Source: Ulva prolifera (taxonomy: Eukaryota; Chlorophyta; Ulvophyceae; Ulvales; Ulvaceae). From it: a DNA stretch of 64,000 bases. Positions 43,990-54,922 of the stretch are shown in pieces. The stretch is taken from NCBI GenBank assembly GCA_023078555.1, contig CM041197.1, positions 3,476,999 to 3,540,998 on the forward strand, in the 5' to 3' direction. The notes under the pieces are model-generated. The model saw nothing but the letters and a program-made list of their open reading frames with translations, ran no database searches and was not told the DNA's origin. Position 1 is the first letter of the stretch; every line of letters begins with the position of its first letter. The translations under genes and the position numbers were made by a program.

Positions 43990-46831
43990 TCAGAGGGCCA
44001 CACGGTTCCACAAAGCAACCTGCTGCGTTGCCCATACATGCACGCATCCCACAGAGACATACACAGCATAGAATATCCACGACGCCGTGCGCGGGCACCG
44101 CCTCCGCAGGCGCATGATCGCGCATCCCCAGCCGGGCAGCCACGGCAGCCCGCCCTGGCACACAGGCAACGCATGGCCACCATGCATGCGTTCAACACCA
44201 TTCACAGGCAGGTCCAGCTCTGCTGCGTGCTGCGTGCTCCGCAAGTCAGCGGTGGACAGGTGCATCGCCGGCTGCGCGGCTGACTCAGCCGGGGTGGGGA
44301 GGGGCCTCAGGGCTAGCGCCGCCGAGAGTGGCTGAGGTGGGCAGGGGCGGTAGGCATGCAGCTTTGACCCTGCGGCAGGGAGCGTGCAGTATGCATGGGC
44401 CTTGGGACGGCCCGGTAGCTGATCATACAGCGAGTTCGGGGGCCACACAGAGGCAGCAGTGGCAGAGGTGTCTGTGCTTTCGAGAGCTGCAGGCTGCGCT
44501 GCCGTGCATCCGCGGCGCACGGGCCAGGGCGGCCCCTCTGCCCTAGCCACGTCTCCATCTGAAGCCGTGGACGGCGCCATCCGCGGGGCTAGTAGCCGCG
44601 ACTGTGCCACCATCGCCAACATCGCCCCACCCTCCCAGTCCACAGCGGCAACACTCGGCCGCGGCGACGGTGGCTGCCGCGTGGATGTTGCAGAGCCGCT
44701 GGAGGTGACGGGGCCGAGCAGCGGCTGGCATACATCGGCGTCGGTGGCCGGGGCGCCCGGCGGGCGATTCAGGAGGCTGCTGGGGCGGCTGGGGCAGTTC
44801 GGCGGGGTGGTGTTGTGAAGCGATGCATGGTGCGCATGCATGCGGAGGATGCTGCGAATGGAGAGAACAGCACAGACAACAGTGTAGCAGTTGCCAGTGA
44901 TGGATGCGGCGTACCACGCCAGCTGGGCGGTTCGCATCCATCCTAGCGCATGCACCTGCACGACAGCCACTGTGAGCTTCGCGGCAATGTTCCGCCGAGG
45001 CCGCGTGTGGAGACATGGTATTCGGCGCCGGCATGGAACGCGACTCATGGAGCCAGAGGTCCGCTACTGCGTGTGCAGTGGCAGAAGCAGAGAACTACAT
45101 CTGACAGGATCAGCAAAGCATAGCAAGATGCGCACTGAAAAGAGGCTTTGCGGACAGGCCTAAGGAGTCAGGAATAGACTGTAACTGTTCACGTGCAGAG
45201 AACGAGAGGGGCGGGGGGCGCGCCTTCAGAAACATGAAGAATACATACACCGCGGCAGCTTCCGATGCAGGCCATGTGCAGCCCCGTCCGTTTGCTAGAG
45301 GCTCTGCTACAGCGCCCTCACAACCCCCGACCTCGTGTGCTGAGGACGCCGACGGGCCTGCAGCACGCATCTCCGCGCAGCGGCCTGTCCTTCCCAAACC
45401 CGCCCAAAACCAAATGGCCAGCACTTGCCACAGCACCGCAACTGATGCGGCACAGACCGTCTGGACACATGCATGTAGCCCGTGCCCATTCGCGGCATGC
45501 CCGCTGCCATATGGCCACTCAATATTTTGCTCTGGACAGGCCCCTGGTAGCCATGCCGTGCCCCCGCGTCCAGCCTCCCCCGTTTGAGCGCGGCCGATCG
45601 GAAGCAGCTCCTCGGACACTTTCCCCCAGGTCCCCCTCCGGGCCATGACGCCTGACCCGACTCCGGCAGCCCCAGCCCGCGGCAGCCCAAACCGCTGCAG
45701 AGCATCCGCGGCGAAGCTGCTCGGCCGCCGGTGCAGCTCATGCATGAGCGGATTGTATGCATGCAGGCCGATTCCCCGGAGCTGTGATAGGGCAGACGCG
45801 CACTTCGGGTTCAGAGGCTCTAGAGAATCAAGCACCAACGCATTTGCCGCGAGCGCCTCGTAGCACCCGGGCGCGTGAGGGGCCGCCGCGGCCGACTCAG
45901 CGGCGGGCGGCAACTTGCTGGGAGATGGCGGAGCGGGCCCCGGCCACCTCAGCGGCGGGTCGTCTAGACTCCACCGCCGCATGAGCGCGTCAAACTGCTC
46001 TGTGTGCTGAGGCCCAGCATGCACAGCATGCACATCAGGGTACGGATCGCCCACGACGACCGCCCCACATGCCGTACCGCCATGCTGCACAAGCCCCAGC
46101 GATCTGGTGGGACAGTATGGCATGGGTGGCGGGGTGTGGGGCAGGACCAGTGACTCTGCAGCAGCCGCCGCGGGAGTTGGGTGGTTACTCCACCGCGGCT
46201 GCGGCAGCAACAGGCAGCCATCAACGCTGTGGCGGATGGGCCAGGGGACGTGGTACGTGGCGGAGGGGGCCTCCATCGGCCGTGCCACGCTGCAGCTCGC
46301 CGACTGCGGGGATGCTGCGTCAGAGCCAACAGTGAGGGAGTTTTCTGTTGTGGAGGATGTGGCTGAGGTGGCCGGGGAGGGCTCGAGATCCGCTGGAGGT
46401 GTGTGGACCGGCTCGGGGGCCGGAGGGGGCGGCGTCCTCACACAGCGCACCACGGCTGCGCGCGCATGCATGCACGCACACTGCGGGAGGGCGTGGAGCG
46501 CGGACAGGAGCGTGAGCGCGTATACGAGGTCCCCAGCATGCACAGCATGCCCGCCACAGGCGCTCACGGCCGCTAGAAGGCAGCCAGTGAGGATGGCCGA
46601 TAGGGCAATGGGGATGCTTTGCATGGCGAGCATGTATGTGGGCGAGGACTTGCGGATGTCGGTGTGGAGGCTGACTGCGAGGGTTGTGAGGAAGATGGTG
46701 ACGAGGGCGATGCGGCCGCACGGCCCCAAGGCGATGTGCAGCAGATCTGATGGCAGGCCGCATTGCAAGGCGGCCTGATTGGATACATGTGTGGTGAAAT
46801 TGGAGTCTATCAGGCTGCTCTCCTTCTCCAT
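43990..46831 (-). CDS. Multi-pass membrane protein of unknown family (paralogue 1)
   Basis: Modelled as exons 46831-45224 and 44955-43990 (857 residues), phase 0. The N-terminus (ATG at 46831) has hydrophobic segments around residues 38-55 (IALVTIFLTTLAVSL), 66-90 (SIPIALSAILTGCLLAAVSA) and 100-116. A long Pro/Ala-rich disordered stretch (about 130-460) follows, then SVAVLWQVLAIWFWAGLG and AAAVYVFFMFLK at the exon end. Exon 2 opens VHALGWMRTAQLAWYAASI and ends IFYAVYVSVGCVHVWA. The neighbour at 50391-51737 has the uninterrupted order FFLFFRVRAYGWMRWLQLAWY, which supports the intron even though its donor would be GC (AAG|GCGCGC) with a normal CAG acceptor. The shared feature is [AL].GWMR..QLAWY. 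I recognise no family; transporter, receptor or scaffold are all open. Confidence 0.6.
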
Positions 46832-48294
46832 TCGAGTTGCTGGTCAGCAAAACCTTTGTAGGTAGCCCTGCTGGCAAAGTACCGGATAGCCTGCATACAC
46901 GAGGATAGTGAGCTCGGTGGAGATGCAAATCGAAGAAGTAATGAGCATTGTCCACGTATGTGGAGGGACCGGTCGCCGTTTTGACGGTCCGTCTGGACGT
47001 GGTCAGCTTGCGACGTCGTAGGTGACGTCCAACAACGCAGACTGCAGGCAGCTGCTGCGCCGCAACTAATCAAAAATACAATCACAAACACCTTATTGCA
47101 GACGATGTACGACATCCTTGAGCTGCTTCAAGTCTCGAGGTGCGCGCGTGCGTATGACTGCGCGCAGACACCGCCGACGAGCTGCGATACAGACACGAGG
47201 CACAGACAAAAGCTGAAACTTGTACACGAACGCATCACGACTATTGGATTTTCCAGACTTCCTCGAAAGCCCTAACATTGCCGCTAAATGAACATGCTTT
47301 GTTCCGCAAGTCGCACAGGCGCGTACGCTAACACGGCCCCTTCAACGAGCCAACGGCAGCTGGATCGATTCCAAGCCACGCCATACATCTCACAACAGAC
47401 ATCGTGTACTTATGCGTAGGGCGTTCTTTTGATGTGAAAGCTGAAGATTTGAAATGCAGGCGTGACGTGGCAGTGCTGTTCCGAACAGACAGCCTGGTTG
47501 GAGGTCGCGACTGCGACAAAGTGCCACGAGTGCCTCCAGCACGAGCACGACGAACGTACACGATATGTTCAACACCTCAGTATGCAGTGGGCCGATGAAG
47601 CTACATGCACGGAGTTCCGCCGTGCAGGTCCTTAGCTTTATCAAAGATACAGAAGATGGCGTAGATCACCCGTACTGACGCAGCATGTAGAATATTGTAT
47701 CATAATGTGGCAAGTATCACATAAATCATCACGCTGACGCTCTTGCACGGCCTTTGGAAGAGTAATGCGCACCCTCGCGACGAACTTCCGGACCAGAACA
47801 GCAGGTTTTGCGCCAAGCCTGCCCTTTAATTACCGAACAAGATGTTTATCTTTAAGGAGAGTGACTCGCCCCGCCTGTGCGTGTCGTCACTGCAGCTGGC
47901 AGGGGTGAAAGCTCACGGGAGATGGTTCACGGCAAAAGGCTCCACCGCTGGGCAGAGCTATCTCCTGCGGAGACACTGAGATAAGAGCGCTTCTAGATGA
48001 ATCTAATTGATGAAGCGGTATCGAGAACCGGTATTGGGGGATAAGACGGCGGCACGCGGGCGAGTTCCTAGCGACGGGATAAACTCGCTGTAGCGCTGTC
48101 GGCCGGGACACTTTCCCACGGTGTCCTGGGTCTGGTGGCGATCCTGTCCCGCCCAGCCTACAAATCGGGCTGTGCTGTGAAGACGTCAAGCAGCCGCAAA
48201 TTGCGTCTGGGACCGTCGCGAGTGCTGGCCCGCAGCAACGAGACACCGCGACAAGCGTGTCGTGGCGATGAGCCACAACTTACAGCAAGCACTT

Positions 48295-48331
48295 TGTTTG
48301 TTTGTTTTCTCCCGTTCACTCTTTTGTAAAC
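48295..48331 (+). mobile_element. 37-bp retroposon tail, TTGTAA family B
   Basis: The insert TGTTTGTTTGTTTTCTCCCG then TTCACTCTTTTGTAAAC is flanked by a perfect 13-bp direct repeat ACAGCAAGCACTT (48282-48294 and 48332-48344). Confidence 0.9.
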
Positions 48332-48660
48332 ACAGCAAGCACTTCAGGTCTCTCGCTTGTCGGGCGCCGACCACGACGCAGCCTTGATGCCACACGTGTC
48401 CAGAACACTTGAGCACGTTCCACTTGTACATCTGACACCGACGCAGTGGACAGCCACGAGGTCAGGACAGCAGCGAGGCACACATCCTCGGGACACACTG
48501 ACTATTACTGCGCTAACTTGTTTCCGGACTACGGCAACTGCAGATGTCAACACTGACGATTCAAATTGCAGCACTATCGAGGTCACCAGCGCTGCAGCAG
48601 GTCCCCACATTTACACACACTGAGCATGGCGGTTCAGAACAGGTCAACGTTGTCTGGGTG

Positions 48661-48701
48661 TGGCAGTCCAGTGGTACCACGGTCATATCACTGGACTGCC
48701 A
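48661..48701. repeat. Perfect 13-bp-arm hairpin
   Basis: TGGCAGTCCAGTG (48661-48673) and CACTGGACTGCCA (48689-48701) flank a 15-nt loop. The arms resemble CAG-type terminal repeats, but no target duplication is clear. Confidence 0.9.
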
Positions 48702-49281
48702 GACTGGGCCAAGTGAGTTCGCTTCTCTCCAGGGCCATGCCATCTCTCTGCCTCTCTGCAACGATCCCACAGTGTGTCCACCTGGAGGCACCTGGCCCCA
48801 CACTGCCATGCCCCGCATGCACAAGCTGACTACCAGTCAGTGAACACGAGGCTACCTAGCGTTTCCGCAGTGTTCAGTTTTGGTGCTGCACACTGTTTTG
48901 GCACAGGCCCTGCTACAGACAGGGTCTATGCCAGGCTACAACAGCCGTGCGTGACCACTTTGCTTAGCACCGGAGGCGGCCATATGCATGCTAGCCGCTC
49001 CCAGTCGTCTGAGCGGGGGTTTCAGGTGATAAACCCGTATTGCATGGTCCTGCTTGTTGGAAATTGTCAAATACAGGATATATACGGCTACATCATACAA
49101 ATTCCAGATGTACTTTACATTACACGACCTCCGGCCGACACAAATGCTCGGGCCGTCATGCTACTGCAGGTGGATGCCAAGGCACGTACAGTGTACGTCG
49201 TACACACACAGTGAGGCTGGGAGCAGGATGGATCGCTGTGAAGTCTAACTGCATGAGAACGCAGGAGAAAAAGGGATGGTG

Positions 49282-49321
49282 TGTTACAATGACAACAGCG
49301 AGGAGGCGGGTAGCCACCGCA
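49282..49321 (-). mobile_element. Probable retroposon tail, TTGTAA family A
   Basis: The minus strand ends CCTCGCTGTTGTCATTGTAACAC and is preceded by GGTGGCTACCCGCCT, aligning with the family A 3' end with several changes. No target duplication found. Confidence 0.45.
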
Positions 49322-50390
49322 GGAGCAGCGGGCACCCCAAGAGCGGGCTGGCTTGCTGTCCGCGGCGTAGACCCGCAAAGGAGGCATGCAACCAAAATCC
49401 CACACACTGCACACAGGCTGCCAGTGTTATAATATATATACATTATACATATTATATTCCTGCAGCCTCCTTGTCAGAAATACAATGCTTGTTACACTCC
49501 CACATACCTCATCTGGGAAGGCAGTGCACAGCCCAGGACGCTCCCAACAAAAAAGAGCTCGCCAGCAGGAGCACCCACACACCAGCGGCGGAAGTGCGGC
49601 CCCCAGCGGTTTGCTATCGACCAGCTGGGTCTGCAAAGCCCGCCGCAAATGAGAAACAACACACAGACCATCAACAGTCAGCACAACCATTGTGCTATCT
49701 GGCTGTCAGGCAGCTCGTGCATTACATGCACTCCCCACTCGTGTCCCCCGCCCCACCCCTGGACTCCCCCCCAAACCCACATGTCACATTCCAAAGTGCA
49801 TGGGCTCAAAACCCCCGCCCAGACTGTGCATGGAATGGACATCACATTGCGGATTCGCATCAACACACAGCCGCATCAACACACAGCACACACAGCACAC
49901 ACAGACGCATCAACACACAGCCAGATCTGCGCGCAAGCTGCTGGGCGACAGACGACCACCGCCCCACCGTTTCGGACAACCGCGGATCCATGGTGCCTGT
50001 CGAAGAGCACAGCGTATGCAATGCATCGCCGACACGGCCACACGGCAATGAATGTGGACCTCGTGCATGCATGCCTACTGGGGAGCGGCCCGTGCTGTCG
50101 GCCCACTGCCATGGCCACCGTACCAGAAACTTTGCACCGCATTGCAGGCGTTTTCGAGCCCAAGGAGCTTGCATGCCATGTCTGCGACTGCATGCATGGA
50201 CTTCACGCATGCACAGCACGCGGCCATGACACGGACTCCCTAGGTACCCTGCTCAGCAGTGGTGGGGTTCACGACCATACTCGTGCAATACATGGCCACA
50301 CCATACACAGTGACTTTGGTTCACTGTCCGCGATGGCGCATAGAGTCATGCATGTTCCGCTGTGCTCGGCAACTGCGAAGTGTGCTCGTC

Positions 50391-51737
50391 CTACGCCTCC
50401 CCACCGTAATACACATCTTCAACGAGAGACACCATCACATCGCGGCCCGGGAATGCGAGCAGGGCCACTCCCGCCGCGGCAACCATGGCGGCCATGGTCT
50501 GTCCGAAGTCCCACCCGGCAGGGCCCCCGGCCACCCCGTTCCACCATAGATTGCACTCCACAGTCGCGACCGTCATCGTCAGCACCGCGGCGCCGAGAAG
50601 GGCCTTCAGCAGCATCCGCCGCGGCGTCACCTCGCGCGGCATGCGCTGCGCTCCTGCGCCCGCGGCATCGCTGCCGCGCAGCAGCGCCGCCGCGAAGCCG
50701 CGCTGTGCCTCCGCCCAGCGGCGCGCTGCGCCGCAGAGCGGCGGCGTGTAAGCCGCCGCGACCGGCGGCTGCGACGCCGGCAGGAGCGGGGCGGCGGCGT
50801 CCGCGGCCTCTGCCTCCTGTGGGCCATGGCTGCAGGATGCGCGGTCCGCTGACTCCATGGGGAAGCTACTTGACGCCGCAGCAGCACCGCGCGACAGGCG
50901 CATGACGGCCCCCAGCACGGCGCACACACGTGCAGTGAGCGACACCGTTTTGAGGGCTTCGAGGCTGTACCATGCCAGCTGTAGCCACCGCATCCAGCCG
51001 TATGCACGTACCCGGAAGAAGAGGAAAAAGGCGTACGCATCGCAAGCGATGCCCGCTTCCCAGCTCGGCTCAACACACGCCTGGCGATAGCTGCGTGCCC
51101 AGAACATAATCGCGGGAACTCCCCACGCCACCTCGAGGGCCATCACCATGATGAACCACAAAGCGAGGCTGCAGTGGACTGATCGCAGCGCAGCGTATGG
51201 TGACCCAGCTGGCTCGATGTCCTGCTGTTCACCTGCTTGTGATGCGGCGTCTGCTGCCTGGCCATCAGCTGGAGGTGCGTGGAAGGTGGATGTGCCAGCT
51301 TCTCGTGTGCTGTCGGGCCGCGCAGCCTTGCTCGGAGACGCCACAGATATGGACACTTGAGAGGACTCTGCGTCAAGTATCGATGAGCCGGATGTGTCGT
51401 GGAGGAGCGGGAATACGCTTTGGAAGAGGAGAGTGCAAGGGCGCCCGTGCTGCCAGAAGGGTGGCAGGCTCGAGGTGTGCAGGAGAGCAAACAGACAGAT
51501 GAGCTGCCTGTCTGTAAACACATGCCATCCGTGTAGAAAGAGTTCCCATGACACCGCGCAGGTGAAGAGTGCGTAGACTGTGCACTGCAACCGGTGAATG
51601 TTGAGCAGCTGGTGCGTGGTCAAAAAGCGGAGGTCTCGGAGCAGCTCGCCCAGGACAGTCACGACGAGCATGCCGTAGACAGCAGTTCTAACTCCAGGTC
51701 CGAGCAGAGCCGTGGGTATCTCTTGTGTTGCGGTGTC
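50391..51737 (-). CDS. Multi-pass membrane protein of unknown family (paralogue 2), 5' incomplete
   Basis: A minus-strand exon of 449 codons ends at a stop at 50391. It starts at a good acceptor (ATGTGTGCAG|GACACC) and no ATG opens the frame there, so at least one 5' exon is missing. Hydrophobic segments, in order: AVYGMLVVTVLGELL, QCTVYALFTCAVSWELFL, ICLFALLHTSSLPPFW, LALWFIMVMALEVAWGVPAI, DAYAFFLFF, LLKALLGAAVLTMTVATV and MAAMVAAAGVALLAFPG. Disordered Ser/Ala-rich linkers separate the N-terminal, central and C-terminal groups. The segment after the fifth hydrophobic stretch, YGWMRWLQLAWYSLEALK, matches paralogue 1. The N-terminal halves also align (LAVSLHTDIRKSSPTYML against LGELLRDLRFLTTHQLLN). 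Tandem minus-strand placement suggests an old local duplication. Function unknown. Confidence 0.65.
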   Translation of the reverse strand, partial: DTATQEIPTALLGPGVRTAVYGMLVVTVLGELLRDLRFLTTHQLLNIHRLQCTVYALFTCAVSWELFLHGWHVFTDRQLICLFALLHTSSLPPFWQHGRPCTLLFQSVFPLLHDTSGSSILDAESSQVSISVASPSKAARPDSTREAGTSTFHAPPADGQAADAASQAGEQQDIEPAGSPYAALRSVHCSLALWFIMVMALEVAWGVPAIMFWARSYRQACVEPSWEAGIACDAYAFFLFFRVRAYGWMRWLQLAWYSLEALKTVSLTARVCAVLGAVMRLSRGAAAASSSFPMESADRASCSHGPQEAEAADAAAPLLPASQPPVAAAYTPPLCGAARRWAEAQRGFAAALLRGSDAAGAGAQRMPREVTPRRMLLKALLGAAVLTMTVATVECNLWWNGVAGGPAGWDFGQTMAAMVAAAGVALLAFPGRDVMVSLVEDVYYGGEA

Positions 51738-52694
51738 CTGCACACATCACGTACTGTGACCACGTCCTGGCATGCACCGCTCCCGCCTCACGTCGCAGAT
51801 ACCTCATCAACCATCCACAAACGTAAACACTTCATCTTGTGGAAACATTTGCGAGGGAAATATGGGCAGCGCTCACGTCGCGCGCGTCCCTCGTTGGCGC
51901 TAGTTGTCAAGACAAAACGCCTCGACGGATGCCACTTCTACCGACGAGATCTGCTTCCTGCTGCCCAAAACACCTACTACCTGGCATTTCAGCATGCTTG
52001 GATTCAGGTGTGGCAACCCTTGTGCAGGGCCCGAAACCACTACGTGTGTTCGGAGACGCAACGCTGACGCAGCATAGCGCTGTGTCTACACAGCGTTGGT
52101 GGGACCGCGCCATTGAAGCAATCACATTCACTGGTAGTCAGTTGAACTGATGGACAGAGAGTATCGATACAGTAGGGCTGGGCAGTACCGAAGGGGCGCA
52201 CCATGCTTGGTCCAGGCTGATCCCACCTTCAGATCTCGTTTAATGGGGGGGCAGTGCACCTAAGCGCATGAGATATGTAATCAAGGTAGACTGCCTCCCT
52301 GTGTGGTACTTCACGCGTGTCGAAACCCGTCAGCCGGTGCAATGGCCATGCGGAACATGAGGGTCCAATCGTGTTCAGGACGTCGCCCAGACTGCGGCTT
52401 TCACAAGATACACTTTAACGAGAGGCTGTATCCCCGACCTACGCGGGTTTCGTAGCCTGGTGCGCCTCCATGCAGGCTTTGACTTCGAGCGAGCTAGCCA
52501 TGGAACAATTGAATCTGTCTCGTCAGCCAGATGCATGTAGCCACTGAGAACCGTGTTGAAGAATGGAGCACGACAACAGCGAGGAATAGCCGAAGAAACA
52601 TTCCTCCGATTGCTGAATATGGCCAGCGCTATAACTGGAGCAGCCTGGAGCCTCGACGAGCTGAGCAGCATGGGCAAAAAGGCCGTACGACTCG

Positions 52695-52935
52695 CAGGGC
52701 TCTACATCCCGATCGGATTACCGTTTTGTTTTTGGAAAAGGGCAAAAACCCGACGGTGAGCGAAGCAAGCCGTCGGTTTTCCCGACAAGCCGGGGGGGTG
52801 CAGGCGGGCGTGCTCGCAGGCCGCCAATGGTGCTTTTCGGGACCGCCGACAAACGCCGACAGCTTGTCGGGATCCCGAAATTCTGTCGGTCCTGGTCCCG
52901 ACAGCTTAGCGGGCCTGAAGGCACCAGCTGCAGAT
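52695..52935. mobile_element. GGGCTCTACA-family element, copy 2
   Basis: The left end CAGGGCTCTACATCCCGATC and the internal GCGAAGCAAGCCGTCGGTTT match copy 1 at 10104. The right end (TCCCGACAGCTTAGCGGGCC) is rearranged, so the limit is approximate and I found no target duplication. Confidence 0.55.
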
Positions 52936-53245
52936 ACATATTGCAATGAAAGAGTGTTCACTCGTTGAGTCACAAAACAGTGCTGCTTGCTGCTTGCGCA
53001 TTGCGAGAATGACCTTGCGTTCGAATTCGTTCTGGTTCACTGGTCAAGGGCACGCGCACGGCCGAAACTTCTGCAGCAGCCGACCTCGGTAGCAACAAAG
53101 CCAGTTGTTCGAAGAAAATGACTGCAGAACGCTAAGGCGATATGCCACGATTGTCTGAAAAGAAAATACGCGATCGCCAGCTTCAGTATATACGGAATAG
53201 TTCGCGATCGCCAGCTTCAGCCTGAGTAGGTGAGTCCATACTGAT

Positions 53246-53321
53246 TATATGGAATATATTCCATGGATATATCCATGGAATGATATATCCATGGAATGTA
53301 TATATCCATGGAATGTATATC
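53246..53321. repeat. AT-rich tandem and palindromic repeat
   Basis: Several units of ATATCCATGGAATG in tandem, each containing the palindrome ATATCCATGGATAT or a close variant. Confidence 0.85.
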
Positions 53322-54849
53322 AAGGCCCGGTCAATAAGGCTCACTGTTGGACATTAGGTGTGCCTGTGGGGGGTCTTTTGGGCAAATGCACTCGTAAGCA
53401 TGAAAGATGGTCGGACCGATGCCAGTAGCGGCAACTACATCGCCATGGACGTCCGGAAGTCGAGCCGCGCCGGTAAGAAACGCCCCCTACCCACCCCGAC
53501 TGCACACATTGGCCAGACACAAGAGGTAAGGCGGGGTTCCAGGTTCCGCAAGCGGAAGCTCCCAGGGACGTCGACCTACTGTTCACCTGAGATGTGGCCC
53601 GCCGACCTGAAGCCTCTTTAAACACATTAGCTGTGGGAGATCCTTGCATGCCGGCTTACATTATTGGCACCGAGCGACTGCCACCTTGGGTGCCAATGAA
53701 GACAAAGCCTGTAAACACCACAGGTGCATGACATGGGCGCTTGTTCAGGTGATTGCATTCCACTTACGAAGTTTGCATCTGAATATTGCTTGCGGTGCCT
53801 AGAACACAGCGCCTTCCATTGCTCGTTCCATTGCATGTTTCCATTGTGTGCTCCATTGCATGTCCAATTTTGTGAACCTCATTTCCAAAATGCATAGGAG
53901 TTTGGTTTGCATGTGTACAAGTGATGTATGTTCTCTACATCGAAATTCTCCCACTGTCGCACCATTGGTCTCCATAGGTCCACCATTGTAGACGCACTTC
54001 TTCACTGCGGTTGCATGTATACAGCAGCGGCATGCAATAGTCCAACAAGTGCCAATGGCGGGCCTGGGGGCACGGAACAGAGGCATCTGTGGTGCACGAC
54101 ACTTCATGCCCATACCAGGCAGGGCCGTCACAGCCACAGTGAGTCCACCAAAGGTTTCCAGCGACCTGCAGTGAAATCAAATTTTATTCAAGCTGCACAC
54201 GTGCAGACTGGCTAGGCGTCTGGCTTCGCCAACTGGCTGGGCCAGAGAGCCATGCTGGGTGGGTGAGCTGAAGGTACGTAGACAGGCAGCCATGGGCATC
54301 GCAGGCTTGCAAAGCTACTTCTAATTAGATTATAATTGTACTGCTTGACTCGCCAAGCGCGACAGGCATCACGCTCCGTAGGCCAGGAACACAGTGACCA
54401 CGACTACCGAGCGGACAGGCAGAACATCGATCTTAGTACACGCCACTGTGCCACACACCTCCAATGACACTGTGGAAACTACAGTTGCATTGGCCAGCCG
54501 TGAAACGAAGTCGCATACCTTTCGCCGGACTTCACTGCACCGCAAAATCCTGGCCGAGGGTTGAAATCGGCTGCTCCACTGTAGCGAAGCAGCAGGTGTT
54601 CGTGACATATGACAAGTAAGCTAGAACTTGATCGGCTAGCTCCGGCTTGCGCCCTACAAGGCCTCGCCAGCTACTTTTCACCGTCGCTTCACGAGCCTAC
54701 CGATGATAGAGTTGATCGAGGCTGGGGAACACCGCGTTGAGAACGTACATTACAACACGAAATTGCTCGCGAGCTGGCCAGGCCCCTGGCGCTTCGTGTG
54801 CGGCTCGCCAGGAGTTCCCAAAAGACTCCCACAGGCACATGTACTCCAT

Positions 54850-54922
54850 TGATGGGGTCCCGACCAAAAAAGGGTTACAGCTTCGGTTTTCCCGACAGGA
54901 AAATACCGGCCTGTAGAGCCTG
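54850..54922. mobile_element. GGGCTCTACA-family fragment, copy 3
   Basis: Contains TTCGGTTTTCCCGACAGGAA and ends TACCGGCCTGTAGAGCCTG, whose reverse complement (CAGGCTCTACAGGCCGG) is the family terminus. The left end is lost or unrecognisable. Confidence 0.55.

Larger units (their letters stand above)
46832..50390. other. Intergenic, no supported gene
   Basis: Holds a family B retroposon (48295-48331), a hairpin (48661-48701) and a family A-like tail (49282-49321). Other frames lack domains. Confidence 0.4.
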
